Of a stretch of 16,285 nt of DNA, positions 1 through 7,017 are shown one piece after another. The notes beneath the pieces are model-generated. The model was not told the origin of the DNA and searched no databases. It was given only the letters and a program-made list of their open reading frames with translations. The translations under genes were made by a program, and so were the position numbers. The stretch covers positions 1 through 16,285 of the forward strand of contig CAKRSS010000044.1 of NCBI GenBank assembly GCA_934401725.1. The letters are read 5' to 3'. Within the stretch, counting starts at the first letter, position 1, and each line of letters begins with the position of its first letter. Origin of the DNA: an uncultured Eubacteriales bacterium. Lineage in GTDB: Bacteria > Bacillota > Clostridia > Oscillospirales > CAG-272.

Positions 1-253
1 TTGTACCGCAGACGCTCCCACCGGGACGCACGGAGGGCCGCCGGGGCGGGGCGTCAATGGTTAGCCTGCCCAGTGTGAGTTGCGGTACACCTCACGGCGA
101 GTATGAACGCGGACGCAGTGAGCTTCCCGAAAGGCGTCTTTCCGCCGGATGCCGACTTCGGCAAGGGTGGGCACGTCCCCATCACGCATGACGGGAGTGG
201 GGGAGTCCAGAGGGGGCGAACCGTAGGTTAGCCCTCTCTGGGGCGACTCTTTT
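1..253 (+). ncRNA. Candidate structured non-coding RNA, possibly a solitary omega/HEARO-like RNA (left end cut)
   Basis: No credible protein is coded here, but the plus strand is dense in local pairing. GACGC at 11-15 pairs with GCGTC at 51-55 and encloses a TCCC/GGGA hairpin (16-26). GTGAG (75-79) pairs with CTCAC (91-95), and the loop between them holds TGCGGTACA (81-89). That loop is the exact complement of TGTACCGCA at 2-10, so a pseudoknot is possible. Further small stems are GGCG/CGCC (133-146), GCCG/CGGC (151-162) and TGGG/CCCA (168-181). A GAGTC/GACTC-closed hairpin (203-249) followed by TTTT could end the transcript. The size, the pseudoknot to the extreme 5' end and the lack of an ORF recall HEARO/omega RNAs of IscB systems, whose guide would lie just left of base 1. 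That family assignment is a guess from memory; the folding itself is seen. No IscB-like gene follows. Confidence 0.4.
203..253 (+). terminator. Hairpin plus T-run at the 3' end of the candidate RNA
   Basis: GAGTC (203-207) pairs with GACTC (245-249). Inside it, CCAGAGGG (207-214) pairs with CCCTCTCTGG (232-241) if two bases bulge, and TTTT (250-253) follows. The shape fits an intrinsic terminator for a plus-strand transcript from 1-200, although the T-run is short. Confidence 0.4.
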
Positions 254-254
254 G

Positions 255-285
255 AAGATAATTATGCCTTCGGCATAATTATCTT
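255..285. other. Perfect 14-bp hairpin, terminator-like
   Basis: AAGATAATTATGCC (255-268) and GGCATAATTATCTT (272-285) are perfect inverted copies around a 3-base TTC loop. The stem is AT-rich, unlike the surrounding GC-rich DNA. A T-rich but interrupted stretch follows on the plus strand (GTTCTTTCTCT, 286-296). It could be a second, backup terminator for the RNA at 1-253, or the left edge of the repeat element that follows. Confidence 0.5.
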
Positions 286-458
286 GTTCTTTCTCTGCTC
301 GCGGCAGAAAAGTACAGTTAAATCACGTCCCGCCGACGTTATGGCGAGTGCCCGCCAAGGTCAAAGAACTTTTTTCAAAAAACGCTTTTCGCCGAGCATT
401 CCGGCGCACCACCGGGTTTGAAGGCACACCTTCAGCATACAGGCATATGCAATACGCC
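286..458. repeat. Degenerate copy of the dispersed intergenic palindromic element
   Basis: This stretch resembles the right half of the long hairpin at 9712-9913. CGGCAGAAAAGTACA (302-316) matches the segment beginning at 9818, and GCCCGCCAAGG-TC-AAAGAACTT (350-371) matches 9864-9885 with few changes. GGCATATGCAATACGCC (442-458) is identical to 9897-9913. GTTCTTT (286-292) can still pair with AAAGAAC (363-369). The outer left arm is missing, so this looks like a worn or partial copy. No gene is seen in it. Confidence 0.6.
442..458 (-). repeat. 17-bp intergenic repeat, copy 1
   Basis: GGCATATGCAATACGCC is the reverse complement of GGCGTATTGCATATGCC, found at 8532-8548 and 9715-9731; 9897-9913 has the same orientation as this copy. 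It contains the 8-bp palindrome-like core GCATATGC. Confidence 0.85.
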
Positions 459-469
459 ACCCCCCACAC

Positions 470-506
470 AAAAAACGGTCCCCGCCGGACGTACCGGCGA
501 GAACCG
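470..506 (-). terminator. Intrinsic terminator of the GH4 gene
   Basis: On the minus strand a 13-bp stem (506-494 with 488-476, loop 493-489) is followed by six T (475-470). The two mismatches of the plus-strand reading become G-U pairs in the minus-strand RNA. This is what is expected if the minus-strand transcript is the one that folds. It lies 13 bases beyond the GH4 stop codon. Confidence 0.8.
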
Positions 507-519
507 CAAAAACATATTT

Positions 520-1848
520 TTAATTGAACTTCGGCAGCCAGTCGCCGTGAGCTTCGATGAGATCGTCGCAGAGCGAGATGATGTCGTCGATGTTCAGCTC
601 GGATGCCGTGTGGGGATCCATCATGGCAGCCTGGTAGATGGCTTCCTTCTTGCGCGTCACGGCCGCCTCAATGGTCATAAGCTGAACATTGATGTTGGTG
701 CGGTTCATAGCGGCGCAAATCTCGGGCAGGTCGCCGACAACGGTCGGCTGAATGCCCGCACGGTTGACAAGGCAGGGAACCTCGACGCAGGCGTTGTGCG
801 GCAGGTTGGTGATAAGGCCGGTGTTGATTACGTTACCGCCGATCTGGTAGGGCACGTTGGTCGTGATGGCCTCCATGATGTAGGACGCGTACTCGCGGGT
901 GCGCTTGTGAGAAACGTCACCGGCAAGCAGCTCCTCGCGCTGCTTGACCCACTTGGTCTCGTGCGCGATGCAGCGGCGCGGATACTCGTCAAGCGGAATA
1001 CGGTAGCGCTCGATGAGCTCGGGGTACTTGGACTTGATGAAGAAGGGGTTGTACTCGGCGTTGTGCTCGCTGGACTCGGTGACATAGTAACCGAAGCGGC
1101 GTATGTACTCGAGACGGACAAGATCCTTGAAGTCCTCGGGAGGATTGTCAAGAATCTCGTTGGCGCGACGACGAATCTCGGGGTAGAGATCGACACCGTC
1201 GGCGTCGCGGATTTCAAGCAGCCATGCCATGTGGTTGATACCGGCAATCTTCTCCTTGAGCGGACGCTTTACGGTGTCCGCCATGCCGAGCTCCTTGAGC
1301 AGCTTGGAGGAGCAGACCTGCACGCTGTGGCACAGACCCACCGTCTTGATGCCGGTGTAGCGCTGCATGTAGCCTGCGAGCATGGCCATGGGGTTGGTGT
1401 AGTTGAGGAAGTATGCGTCGGGGCAGACCTTCTCCATGTCGTGAGCGAAGTCGTCGAGCACGGGAATGGTGCGCAGAGCGCGGAAAATACCGCCGATGCC
1501 GAGCGTGTCGGCGATGGTCTGGCGGAGGTTGTATTTCTTAGGCACCTCGAAGTCGGTTACGGTGCAGGGCTTGTAGAGACCGACCTGAATGGCGTTGACC
1601 ACGAAGTCAGCTCCGCGGAGCGCCTTCTTGCGGTTCTCAACGCCGCAGTACTTCTTGATGCGGGCACGCTTATGGTTTATGTTGCGGTTGAGCGCGTTGA
1701 CCATTATGTAGGCCTCGTCGAGTCTGACGGGGTCAATATCGTAGAGCGCGATTTCGGAATCCCACAGGGACTCGGTCAGCATGGTGTCACCCAGCACGTT
1801 TTTGGCAAAAACGACGCTGCCGGCACCCATGAATGTGATTTTGGGCAT
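520..1848 (-). CDS. melA: Family GH4 alpha-glucosidase/alpha-galactosidase, NAD- and metal-dependent
   Basis: A cytoplasmic glycosidase that should cleave alpha-galactosides or alpha-glucosides by the GH4 oxidation-elimination route, using NAD+ and a divalent metal. The 442 residues match the family length. The N-terminus has the Rossmann fingerprint GAGS (8-11). NYTNPM (149-154) and GLCHSVQ (171-177) follow; Cys173 is the expected metal ligand and CHSVQ is the form seen in MelA/AglA-type members. GINHMAW (203-209) supplies His206, the expected second metal ligand. The ATG is supported by AAAGGAGA (1863-1856), 7 bases upstream. The gene stands alone, divergent from the operon at 2060, with its own promoter and terminator. 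Substrate specificity (galactose or glucose, phosphorylated or not) cannot be settled here, so melA is a family-level symbol. A 477-aa antisense ORF across the same bases is a shadow. Confidence 0.92.
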   Translation of the reverse strand: MPKITFMGAGSVVFAKNVLGDTMLTESLWDSEIALYDIDPVRLDEAYIMVNALNRNINHKRARIKKYCGVENRKKALRGADFVVNAIQVGLYKPCTVTDFEVPKKYNLRQTIADTLGIGGIFRALRTIPVLDDFAHDMEKVCPDAYFLNYTNPMAMLAGYMQRYTGIKTVGLCHSVQVCSSKLLKELGMADTVKRPLKEKIAGINHMAWLLEIRDADGVDLYPEIRRRANEILDNPPEDFKDLVRLEYIRRFGYYVTESSEHNAEYNPFFIKSKYPELIERYRIPLDEYPRRCIAHETKWVKQREELLAGDVSHKRTREYASYIMEAITTNVPYQIGGNVINTGLITNLPHNACVEVPCLVNRAGIQPTVVGDLPEICAAMNRTNINVQLMTIEAAVTRKKEAIYQAAMMDPHTASELNIDDIISLCDDLIEAHGDWLPKFN

Positions 1849-1889
1849 TGATTTTTCTCCTTTGATTTTATGTTATGAAATTATATCGG

Positions 1890-1912
1890 GCGCTGGGCGA
1901 CTGCCCTAGCGC
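1890..1912. promoter_or_regulatory. Operator-like palindrome in the GH4 leader
   Basis: GCGCTGGGC (1890-1898) and GCCCTAGCGC (1903-1912) are inverted copies with one extra base, around GACT. The site sits just downstream of the expected start of GH4 transcription (about 1917). A repressor site is therefore plausible; a leader hairpin is the alternative. Confidence 0.45.
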
Positions 1913-1923
1913 TTATCACCACA

Positions 1924-1952
1924 AGTATATAACCATTCTAACAATTTGTCAA
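1924..1952 (-). promoter_or_regulatory. Sigma-A promoter of the GH4 gene
   Basis: On the minus strand, TTGACA (1952-1947) and TATACT (1929-1924) are 17 bases apart. Transcription would begin near 1917 and give a leader of about 70 bases. Confidence 0.8.
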
Positions 1953-2011
1953 GAGTTTGCGTAAATTTTGCTTTTTTTATTGCGGAGGAGCAAAAAGTTT
2001 TCGATATGCAC

Positions 2012-2040
2012 TTGCAATTTTCATTGAAATAATGTACTAT
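2012..2040 (+). promoter_or_regulatory. Possible promoter of the eight-gene operon
   Basis: TTGCAA (2012-2017) and TACTAT (2035-2040) are 17 bases apart. A start about 7 bases further on would fall inside the ribosome binding site AAGGAG (2044-2049), which argues against this exact pair. TTGCGG (1980-1985) with GATATG (2003-2008) is a weaker alternative that leaves the site intact. Confidence 0.35.
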
Positions 2041-2059
2041 TATAAGGAGTATAATTTTT

Positions 2060-2926
2060 ATGCGGAGGATGGCTGTGTTCGGATATGTGAAGGCGTGGAT
2101 GCCCGAGCTGCGGGTCTGTGAGCTTGAATATTACCGCGCCGCCTATTGCGGACTCTGCCGCGTCTGCGGGCGCTGCACCGGCTGTCGTTCACGAATGTTG
2201 CTCAACTACGATTTTGCCTTTCTCGCGCTCGTCCGCATGGCGCTGACGGGGGAGCGGGCCGTTACCGAGCGGCGGCGCTGTATCGTGCATCCGACCCACC
2301 GCCGCGTTATCATGACGCAGCGCGGTCAGCTCGACTACTGCGCCTACGCCTCGGCGCTGCTCAGCTACCACAAGTGCCGCGACGACGTTGCCGATGAGTC
2401 GGGCGGACGCCGGCTGCGCGCGCGGGCGGGGCTCGTCTTCATGCGGCACATGCACCGCGCGGCGGCAAAGCAGCTGCCGGAGCTTGAACGCGTGATAATC
2501 GAGCGGCTCGGCGAGCTCGGTGAGCTCGAGCGGGCAGGGTGCGCGTCGGTTGACATACCGGCGGGCGTTTTCGGCCGCATAACCGAGGCGATACTTGAAC
2601 ACGGCCTCGAGGGAAGCACTGCGGCGGTGGCGCGGCATATAGGCTACCACGTCGGCAAATGGATATACATGGCCGACGCGCTCGACGACTATGACGACGA
2701 CGTAAAGCGCGGTCGCTACAACCCGCTTGCCCTCATGTGGCCGGACGGTATGGACGACGCGGCGCGCGAGGAGGTTCGCATCGGCATGCGCCACGAGCTC
2801 GCGGACGCTGAGCTCGGCTTCGGCCTGCTCGAGATTGACGACGGACGCCTGCGCGGCGTCATCAACAACATAATTTACTGCGGAATGACGCGGAAAGCTG
2901 AGGATAGATTGCATAAAGATGAATGA
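2060..2926 (+). CDS. DUF5685-like protein with CxxC ladder and two Asp-rich motifs
   Basis: Function unknown. The opening FGYVKAWMPELRV...YRAAYCGLCR looks like the DUF5685 family of Clostridia, recognised from memory. A ladder of cysteines at 30, 33, 36, 39 and 42 (C-x2-C repeated) could bind metal or a cluster, with further Cys at 74, 94 and 106. Two acidic motifs stand in helical context: RDDVADE (107-113) and DALDDYDDDVKRGRYNP (206-222). The second resembles the second Asp-rich motif of squalene/phytoene-synthase-type enzymes, so an isoprenoid-synthase-like helical fold is possible but unproven. There is no signal peptide and no clear membrane segment. The ATG at 2060 has AAGGAG (2044-2049) 10 bases upstream; a second ATG at 2069 lacks proper spacing. 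First gene of the block; its last 8 bases overlap the J-domain gene. Confidence 0.8.
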   Translation: MRRMAVFGYVKAWMPELRVCELEYYRAAYCGLCRVCGRCTGCRSRMLLNYDFAFLALVRMALTGERAVTERRRCIVHPTHRRVIMTQRGQLDYCAYASALLSYHKCRDDVADESGGRRLRARAGLVFMRHMHRAAAKQLPELERVIIERLGELGELERAGCASVDIPAGVFGRITEAILEHGLEGSTAAVARHIGYHVGKWIYMADALDDYDDDVKRGRYNPLALMWPDGMDDAAREEVRIGMRHELADAELGFGLLEIDDGRLRGVINNIIYCGMTRKAEDRLHKDE

Positions 2927-3599
2927 TCCCTACAAGGTATTGGGTGTGTCGCGCGATGTGAGCGACGACGATGTCAAGCGCGCCTACCGTGAGCTCGCCA
3001 AAAAATATCACCCCGACAAATACAAGGACTCCGACCTCGCAGAGCTTGCCAGCGAGAAAATGAAGGAGATAAACGCCGCCTACGACCAGATTCAGAAGGA
3101 GCGCGCCGAGGGCAGCTCCGGCGGGTCGTACGGTTCGGGCGGCGCGTACGGTTCGGGCGGCGCGTATGGCACGTACGGTCAGGGCGGCACGGGCGACTAC
3201 TCCTACACCTCCTCCGACTACGAGGGCGGCAAAGAGATATACGCGCGAATCCGCCGCCTGATAAACGAGGGCTACGTCGCCGACGCGGCGCAGCTGCTCG
3301 CGGGTATCCCCGCCGACGAGCGCGACGCCGAATGGTTTTTCCTTCAGGGTGTCATCGAGATACGGCGCGGGCGGTACGTCGACGCACAGCAGCTGTTCGA
3401 CCGCGCCTGCAGCATAGACCCCGACAATATGGAGTACCGCAGCGCGCGCGAGCAGCTGCGCCGCCAGGCCAACGCCTACGGGCGCAGCTATGAAACGTCA
3501 GAGCCGGGCGGCTGCTCGGCATGTCATATCTGCGGTGGCCTTATGTGTGCGGACTGTTGCTGTGAAAGTATGGGCGGCGACCTGATACGCTGCTGTTGA
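2919..3599 (+). CDS. J-domain (DnaJ-like) protein with Gly/Tyr-rich linker, TPR-like region and Cys-rich tail
   Basis: Probably a co-chaperone that stimulates an Hsp70 (DnaK) encoded elsewhere. The N-terminal J domain (about 3-65) has the HPD triad at 31-33 in KYHPDKY and a typical helix IV. A flexible Gly/Ser/Tyr linker (about 68-95) follows, encoded partly by an exact 18-bp tandem duplication (3131-3148 and 3149-3166). Residues about 105-185 are helical and TPR-like (GYVADAAQLL, RRGRYVDAQQLFDRACSIDPDN), suggesting client or partner binding. The end is unusual: nine cysteines in the last 28 residues (CSACHICGG...CADCCCES...CC). It lacks the CxxCxGxG zinc repeats and C-terminal domains of true DnaJ, so it is not dnaJ itself. 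The ATGAATGA overlap with the upstream gene implies coupled translation. Confidence 0.9.
   Translation: MNDPYKVLGVSRDVSDDDVKRAYRELAKKYHPDKYKDSDLAELASEKMKEINAAYDQIQKERAEGSSGGSYGSGGAYGSGGAYGTYGQGGTGDYSYTSSDYEGGKEIYARIRRLINEGYVADAAQLLAGIPADERDAEWFFLQGVIEIRRGRYVDAQQLFDRACSIDPDNMEYRSAREQLRRQANAYGRSYETSEPGGCSACHICGGLMCADCCCESMGGDLIRCC
3131..3166 (+). repeat. Two exact 18-bp tandem copies coding the Gly-rich linker
   Basis: The 18-base unit CGGTTCGGGCGGCGCGTA occurs twice head to tail (3131-3148, 3149-3166) and codes for YGSGGA-type repeats in the J-domain protein. Its in-frame length would allow the linker to vary by slippage. Confidence 0.85.
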
Positions 3600-3607
3600 G
3601 GAGAAGC

Positions 3608-4156
3608 ATGAAAAACAAAATCAGTAAACAAACAGAGCGGCTGACGCTGTGCGCCGTCTGCGTGGCGCTCGGCGTCGTGATAATGACGATAGGCGCGCTT
3701 ATCGACGTGCTTGACCTTTCGGCGGCGGCGCTGGCGGGCATGCTGTCGGTTATGGTGGTGGTCGAGATAGGCGGCTTCTGGCCGTGGCTTGTCTACGCCG
3801 CCACGGGAATTATCGGCGTGCTGTTTCTGCCCTGCAAGCTGCCTGGCGCGATATATTTGATGTTCTGCGGCTGGTATCCGATAATCAAGCCGCGGCTTGA
3901 CCGCATGAAATGCCGCCCAGTGGGCTGGCTTATCAAGCTCGTCGCGGCGAACGCCGCAACGACGCTGGTCGCGCTCGCTACGAAATATATTCTTGCGCTG
4001 TCGCATGAGGTCATGGAGCTGTCGGTGGTGCTGTACGCCATGGTGAACGTTGCGTTTGTGCTTTACGATGTTGCACTGACGCGGCTGGTGCGGGTGTACG
4101 TGCTTCGTCTGCGCCACAGACTGGGACTTGACAGACGCAACCTGAGGGAGAAATAA
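3608..4156 (+). CDS. Small polytopic membrane protein, ECF S-component-like in build
   Basis: Function not recognised. The 182-residue protein has about five hydrophobic segments: roughly 13-34, 38-55, 58-78, 105-130 and 133-155. It has a basic N-terminus (MKNKISKQTER) and a basic C-terminus (RLRHRLGLDRRNLREK). Size and spacing resemble the S components of ECF vitamin transporters, but I see no diagnostic motif. The frame can be extended to a TTG at 3596, but AGGAG (3599-3603) sits 4 bases before the ATG at 3608, which I take as the start. It begins 8 bases after the J-domain gene and ends 1 base before the phosphodiesterase gene, so it belongs to the same transcript. Its constant company with the two genes before it hints at a shared membrane-linked task, which is inference. 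Confidence 0.8.
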   Translation: MKNKISKQTERLTLCAVCVALGVVIMTIGALIDVLDLSAAALAGMLSVMVVVEIGGFWPWLVYAATGIIGVLFLPCKLPGAIYLMFCGWYPIIKPRLDRMKCRPVGWLIKLVAANAATTLVALATKYILALSHEVMELSVVLYAMVNVAFVLYDVALTRLVRVYVLRLRHRLGLDRRNLREK

Positions 4157-4157
4157 A

Positions 4158-4898
4158 ATGGAAAGATGCTTGTTTTATAAAGAAAATTCGCCGGCCTCGC
4201 CCAAGATAATAGCCCACCGCGGCGCAAGCGCCGTCGAGCCCGAGAACTCGCTGCCTGCGTTTGAGACGGCAGGTCGGCGCGGCGTCTGGGCCATCGAGAC
4301 GGACGTTCACCGCACGCTCGACGGAAAGCTGGTCTGCTTCCACAATAAAAAGGTGGACGGGCTGACCGAGGGCGAGGGCGCTATTGCCGACATGACCTAC
4401 GCCGAGCTTGCCAGCCTGCACATAACGACGGGTGTCAACGTCGCGGCGCACACGCCGGAAGAGCTGCGCATTCCCACCTTCTGCGACTACCTCTCAATCT
4501 GCCGCAGGTACGGCGCGGTGCCGTTTCTCGAGCTCAAGGCTCCACTCGCCGAGGAGACGCTGTTCTACGTCCGCCAGTTCGGGCTTGAGGATCACTGCAT
4601 TTACTCCGCGATAAAGTTTGAGCCGCTGTGCGACGCACGCGCGCTGTCGAAGCGGGTGTTCATTCACCACATATTCAGCAACGAGGACAACATCCCGCGT
4701 CTCGCCGAGCTGGGGTATGCCGGCATGTCGTTCAAAATCGCCGACCTCGACGAGGTTCCCGAGGGGCTTGTCGGGAGGGTGCATGCGGCGGGGCTGCGCA
4801 TCTGCTTCCGCGCCGCTGACACGCCCGAGACCATGGCGCGCGCGATAGGAATGGGTTGTGACTACGTGCCCTCAAACAAGGTAAACTGGGTTCGTTAA
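4158..4898 (+). CDS. ugpQ: Glycerophosphodiester phosphodiesterase, cytoplasmic UgpQ type
   Basis: Hydrolyses glycerophosphodiesters, products of phospholipid turnover, to glycerol-3-phosphate and an alcohol. The 246 residues match the short cytoplasmic bacterial form. AHRGAS (19-24) carries the catalytic His20, and PENSLPAFE follows. ETDVHRTLDGKLVCFHN (47-63) supplies Glu47, Asp49 and catalytic His62. FLELK (123-127) gives the metal-binding Glu125 and Lys127. The usual His-Asp after the second strand is His-Asn here, and the C-terminal Trp/Asn-containing strand is replaced by SNKVNW, so substrate range may differ. There is no signal peptide. GAGGGAGAA just before the upstream stop serves as ribosome binding site, and the start lies 1 base beyond that stop. 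Confidence 0.9.
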   Translation: MERCLFYKENSPASPKIIAHRGASAVEPENSLPAFETAGRRGVWAIETDVHRTLDGKLVCFHNKKVDGLTEGEGAIADMTYAELASLHITTGVNVAAHTPEELRIPTFCDYLSICRRYGAVPFLELKAPLAEETLFYVRQFGLEDHCIYSAIKFEPLCDARALSKRVFIHHIFSNEDNIPRLAELGYAGMSFKIADLDEVPEGLVGRVHAAGLRICFRAADTPETMARAIGMGCDYVPSNKVNWVR

Positions 4899-4920
4899 AA
4901 ACTGAAAGGTAAAAGTACAT

Positions 4921-5763
4921 ATGGACAAAAAGCTGATAATGTTCGATCTGGACGGCACTGTGCTGCCCAAGGTAAAGGTGCTCGACGAGAGAACCGTCCG
5001 CGCCGTCAAGGCGGCGAGCGCGGCGGGGCATGTTGTGGTGTGCTCGTCCGCGAGACCCCTGCGCATGTTCCGCTGGGTCTACGACCGCATGGGGCTTGAC
5101 ACCGCCGTCAGCACAATAAACGGTGCGCATGTCTACCACCCGACGGCCAAGGATTTTCCCGAGTATGAGTGCTTCATTCCGGCTGAGTATGTGCGCCGCG
5201 TGCTGGCGCTTTGTGCCGAGCTTGACTGCAAGCCCTACTACGTCGAGCGCAACGACGCGCTGTGGTACACCGACGGCCGTCACAACGGCTACTACCGCGA
5301 GCACATCGCCACCGCCGAACCGCTTATCAAAATGGACGCCGACAGTCTGCCCGACACCGATGCCTCGCGCATAATTCTCACTCCGCCCGACCGCGCCGCG
5401 GCCGACCGCATGAGCGAGCTGGTGTCGTCCTTCAGCGACGTCGCGTTTACGACGTGGGATTTCGTGCCAAAGAACCCCGATTCCAAGTCGCAGGGCGGCA
5501 TACGCATGAGCATCTGCCCGGCGGCGGCCAGCAAGTGGCACGCGCTCGAGCGCATCGCCGCCTACTACGGCATTCCCAACGAGGACTGCTATGCCTTCGG
5601 CGACATGTGGAACGATTTTGAAATGATAGAGAACGCCGGACACGGCTTTGCGCTCAAGGACAGCGACGCCGAGCGCATGTCAAAGGCGCGCAACGTCACG
5701 CGCTTCAACTGCGTCGAGTGCGGCGTGGCCGACGTGATAGAAAGAGAAATACTCGGCCTCTGA
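4921..5763 (+). CDS. HAD-superfamily phosphatase, Cof/IIB type
   Basis: Probably dephosphorylates a small phosphorylated metabolite such as a sugar phosphate or cofactor. The 280 residues fit the Cof-like IIB class with a cap domain between core motifs. Motif I is DLDGT (9-13), with nucleophile Asp9 and acid/base Asp11. Motif II is CSSAR (41-45), where TGR is more common. A Lys in ASKWHAL serves motif III, and GDMWND (227-232) is motif IV with the Mg-binding Asp residues. The cap (about 85-185) decides the substrate and is not recognised. A weak GAAAGG (4903-4908) precedes the ATG. The 22-base gap from the phosphodiesterase contains no terminator, so cotranscription is likely. Confidence 0.9.
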   Translation: MDKKLIMFDLDGTVLPKVKVLDERTVRAVKAASAAGHVVVCSSARPLRMFRWVYDRMGLDTAVSTINGAHVYHPTAKDFPEYECFIPAEYVRRVLALCAELDCKPYYVERNDALWYTDGRHNGYYREHIATAEPLIKMDADSLPDTDASRIILTPPDRAAADRMSELVSSFSDVAFTTWDFVPKNPDSKSQGGIRMSICPAAASKWHALERIAAYYGIPNEDCYAFGDMWNDFEMIENAGHGFALKDSDAERMSKARNVTRFNCVECGVADVIEREILGL

Positions 5764-5781
5764 CCGGAGAGGGGAATTATT

Positions 5782-7017
5782 ATGAGAGCATATGAGCGGC
5801 TTTTGAAATACGTTTGTATCCCGACGTCGTCGGACGAGCACAGCTCGGGCGTGCCGACCTCGGCCTGCCAGTTTGAGCTGGCGCGGCTTGTTGCGCGCGA
5901 GCTGCGCGAGATGGGACTTTCCAACGTTCGCGTGGACGATAAGTGCTACGTTTACGCCTGTCTGCCCGCAACGCCGGGCTATGAGGAGGCTCCGAAGATA
6001 GGCTTTATCGCCCACCTCGACACCTCACCTGACTTCAACGGCGAGAATGTCCACCCGCGCATAATCAGGAACTATGACGGCGGCAACGTCGAGCTTGGGA
6101 GCAGCGGCCGCACGCTGAGCGTCGCCGCCTTCCCGCACCTGTCGCGCCTGCGCGGCCGCACGCTTATCGTAACCGACGGTACGAGTCTGCTCGGCGCTGA
6201 CGATAAGGCCGGAATTTCCGAGATTATGACCATGCTCGAGCGCGTTATCGCTTCCGGCAAGCCGCACGGGCAGGTGTCCGTCGGTTTTACGCCCGACGAG
6301 GAAGTCGGCGCGGGCGCCGATCACTTCGACATCGCGGGCTTCGGTGCGCAGTACGCATATACTGTCGACGGCGGCGAGGAGGGCGAGGTTGTTTTTGAGA
6401 ACTTCAACGCCTCGGCCGCGACCTTCAGCATCAGGGGTTTCAACATTCACCCAGGAAGTGCCAAGGGCACTATGGTAAACGCCCAGCTGCTCGCCATGGA
6501 GATAAACTCCATGTTGCCGCTTCACCAAACGCCCCGCGACACCGAAAACTACGAGGGCTTCTACCACCTGCATGCCATGGAGGGCAACGTTGAGCACGCG
6601 ACGCTGCACTACATCGTCCGCGACCACAGCTCCGAGCTGTTTGCCGAGCGCGAGGCACGGCTGCGCCGCATAGCCGATGAGATGAACCTACGCTATGGCG
6701 ATGGGACGGTTGAGCTCACCATCCGCGAGCAGTACAGAAACATGCGCGAGATGATACTGCCCTGCTACCACGTTGTCGAGACGGCACTCGAGGCCACCCG
6801 CGAGCAGGGAATACGCCCCATTATCTGCCCGATACGCGGCGGCACAGACGGCGCGCGCCTGTCCTATATGGGGCTGCCGTGCCCCAATCTCGGCACGGGC
6901 GGCTACGCCTTCCACGGCCCATATGAGCACATCACGGCTGAGGGAATGGATATACAGACCGACATACTCTGCGGAATCGTCCGTCGGTATGCGGGCATGA
7001 AGCCCGAGAGGGTATGA
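5782..7017 (+). CDS. pepT: Peptidase T (tripeptide aminopeptidase)
   Basis: A cytoplasmic di-zinc M20 peptidase that removes the N-terminal residue of tripeptides. The 411-residue length matches the family. AHLDTSPD (77-84) supplies the zinc ligand His78 and the adjacent Asp80. GADDKAG (138-144) supplies the bridging Asp140. PDEEVG (171-176) supplies catalytic Glu173 and zinc ligand Glu174, and YTVDGGEEGE supplies Asp196. The lid region carries FNIHPGSAKGTMVNA. The C-terminal RGGTDGARLS and GGYAFHGPYEH complete the metal and substrate site. GGAGAGG (5766-5772) is 9 bases from the ATG. The gene starts 18 bases after the HAD gene and overlaps the RadC-like gene by 4 bases (ATGA). Confidence 0.96.
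   Translation: MRAYERLLKYVCIPTSSDEHSSGVPTSACQFELARLVARELREMGLSNVRVDDKCYVYACLPATPGYEEAPKIGFIAHLDTSPDFNGENVHPRIIRNYDGGNVELGSSGRTLSVAAFPHLSRLRGRTLIVTDGTSLLGADDKAGISEIMTMLERVIASGKPHGQVSVGFTPDEEVGAGADHFDIAGFGAQYAYTVDGGEEGEVVFENFNASAATFSIRGFNIHPGSAKGTMVNAQLLAMEINSMLPLHQTPRDTENYEGFYHLHAMEGNVEHATLHYIVRDHSSELFAEREARLRRIADEMNLRYGDGTVELTIREQYRNMREMILPCYHVVETALEATREQGIRPIICPIRGGTDGARLSYMGLPCPNLGTGGYAFHGPYEHITAEGMDIQTDILCGIVRRYAGMKPERV

Noticed and set aside
1..189. Short reading frame through the left-edge RNA (third frame, Arg/Gly/Ser-rich)
   Set aside because: It has no good start or ribosome binding site and low-complexity composition; the pairing pattern explains the stretch better.
418..1851. 477-residue plus-strand ORF opposite the GH4 gene
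   Set aside because: It is the exact antisense of a clear GH4 enzyme with promoter, ribosome binding site and terminator. Its Val/Asp/Gly-rich composition is typical of a GC-rich shadow.
3596..3607. TTG start of the small membrane protein
   Set aside because: It would overlap the stop of the J-domain gene and have no upstream ribosome binding site; the ATG at 3608 has AGGAG directly before it.
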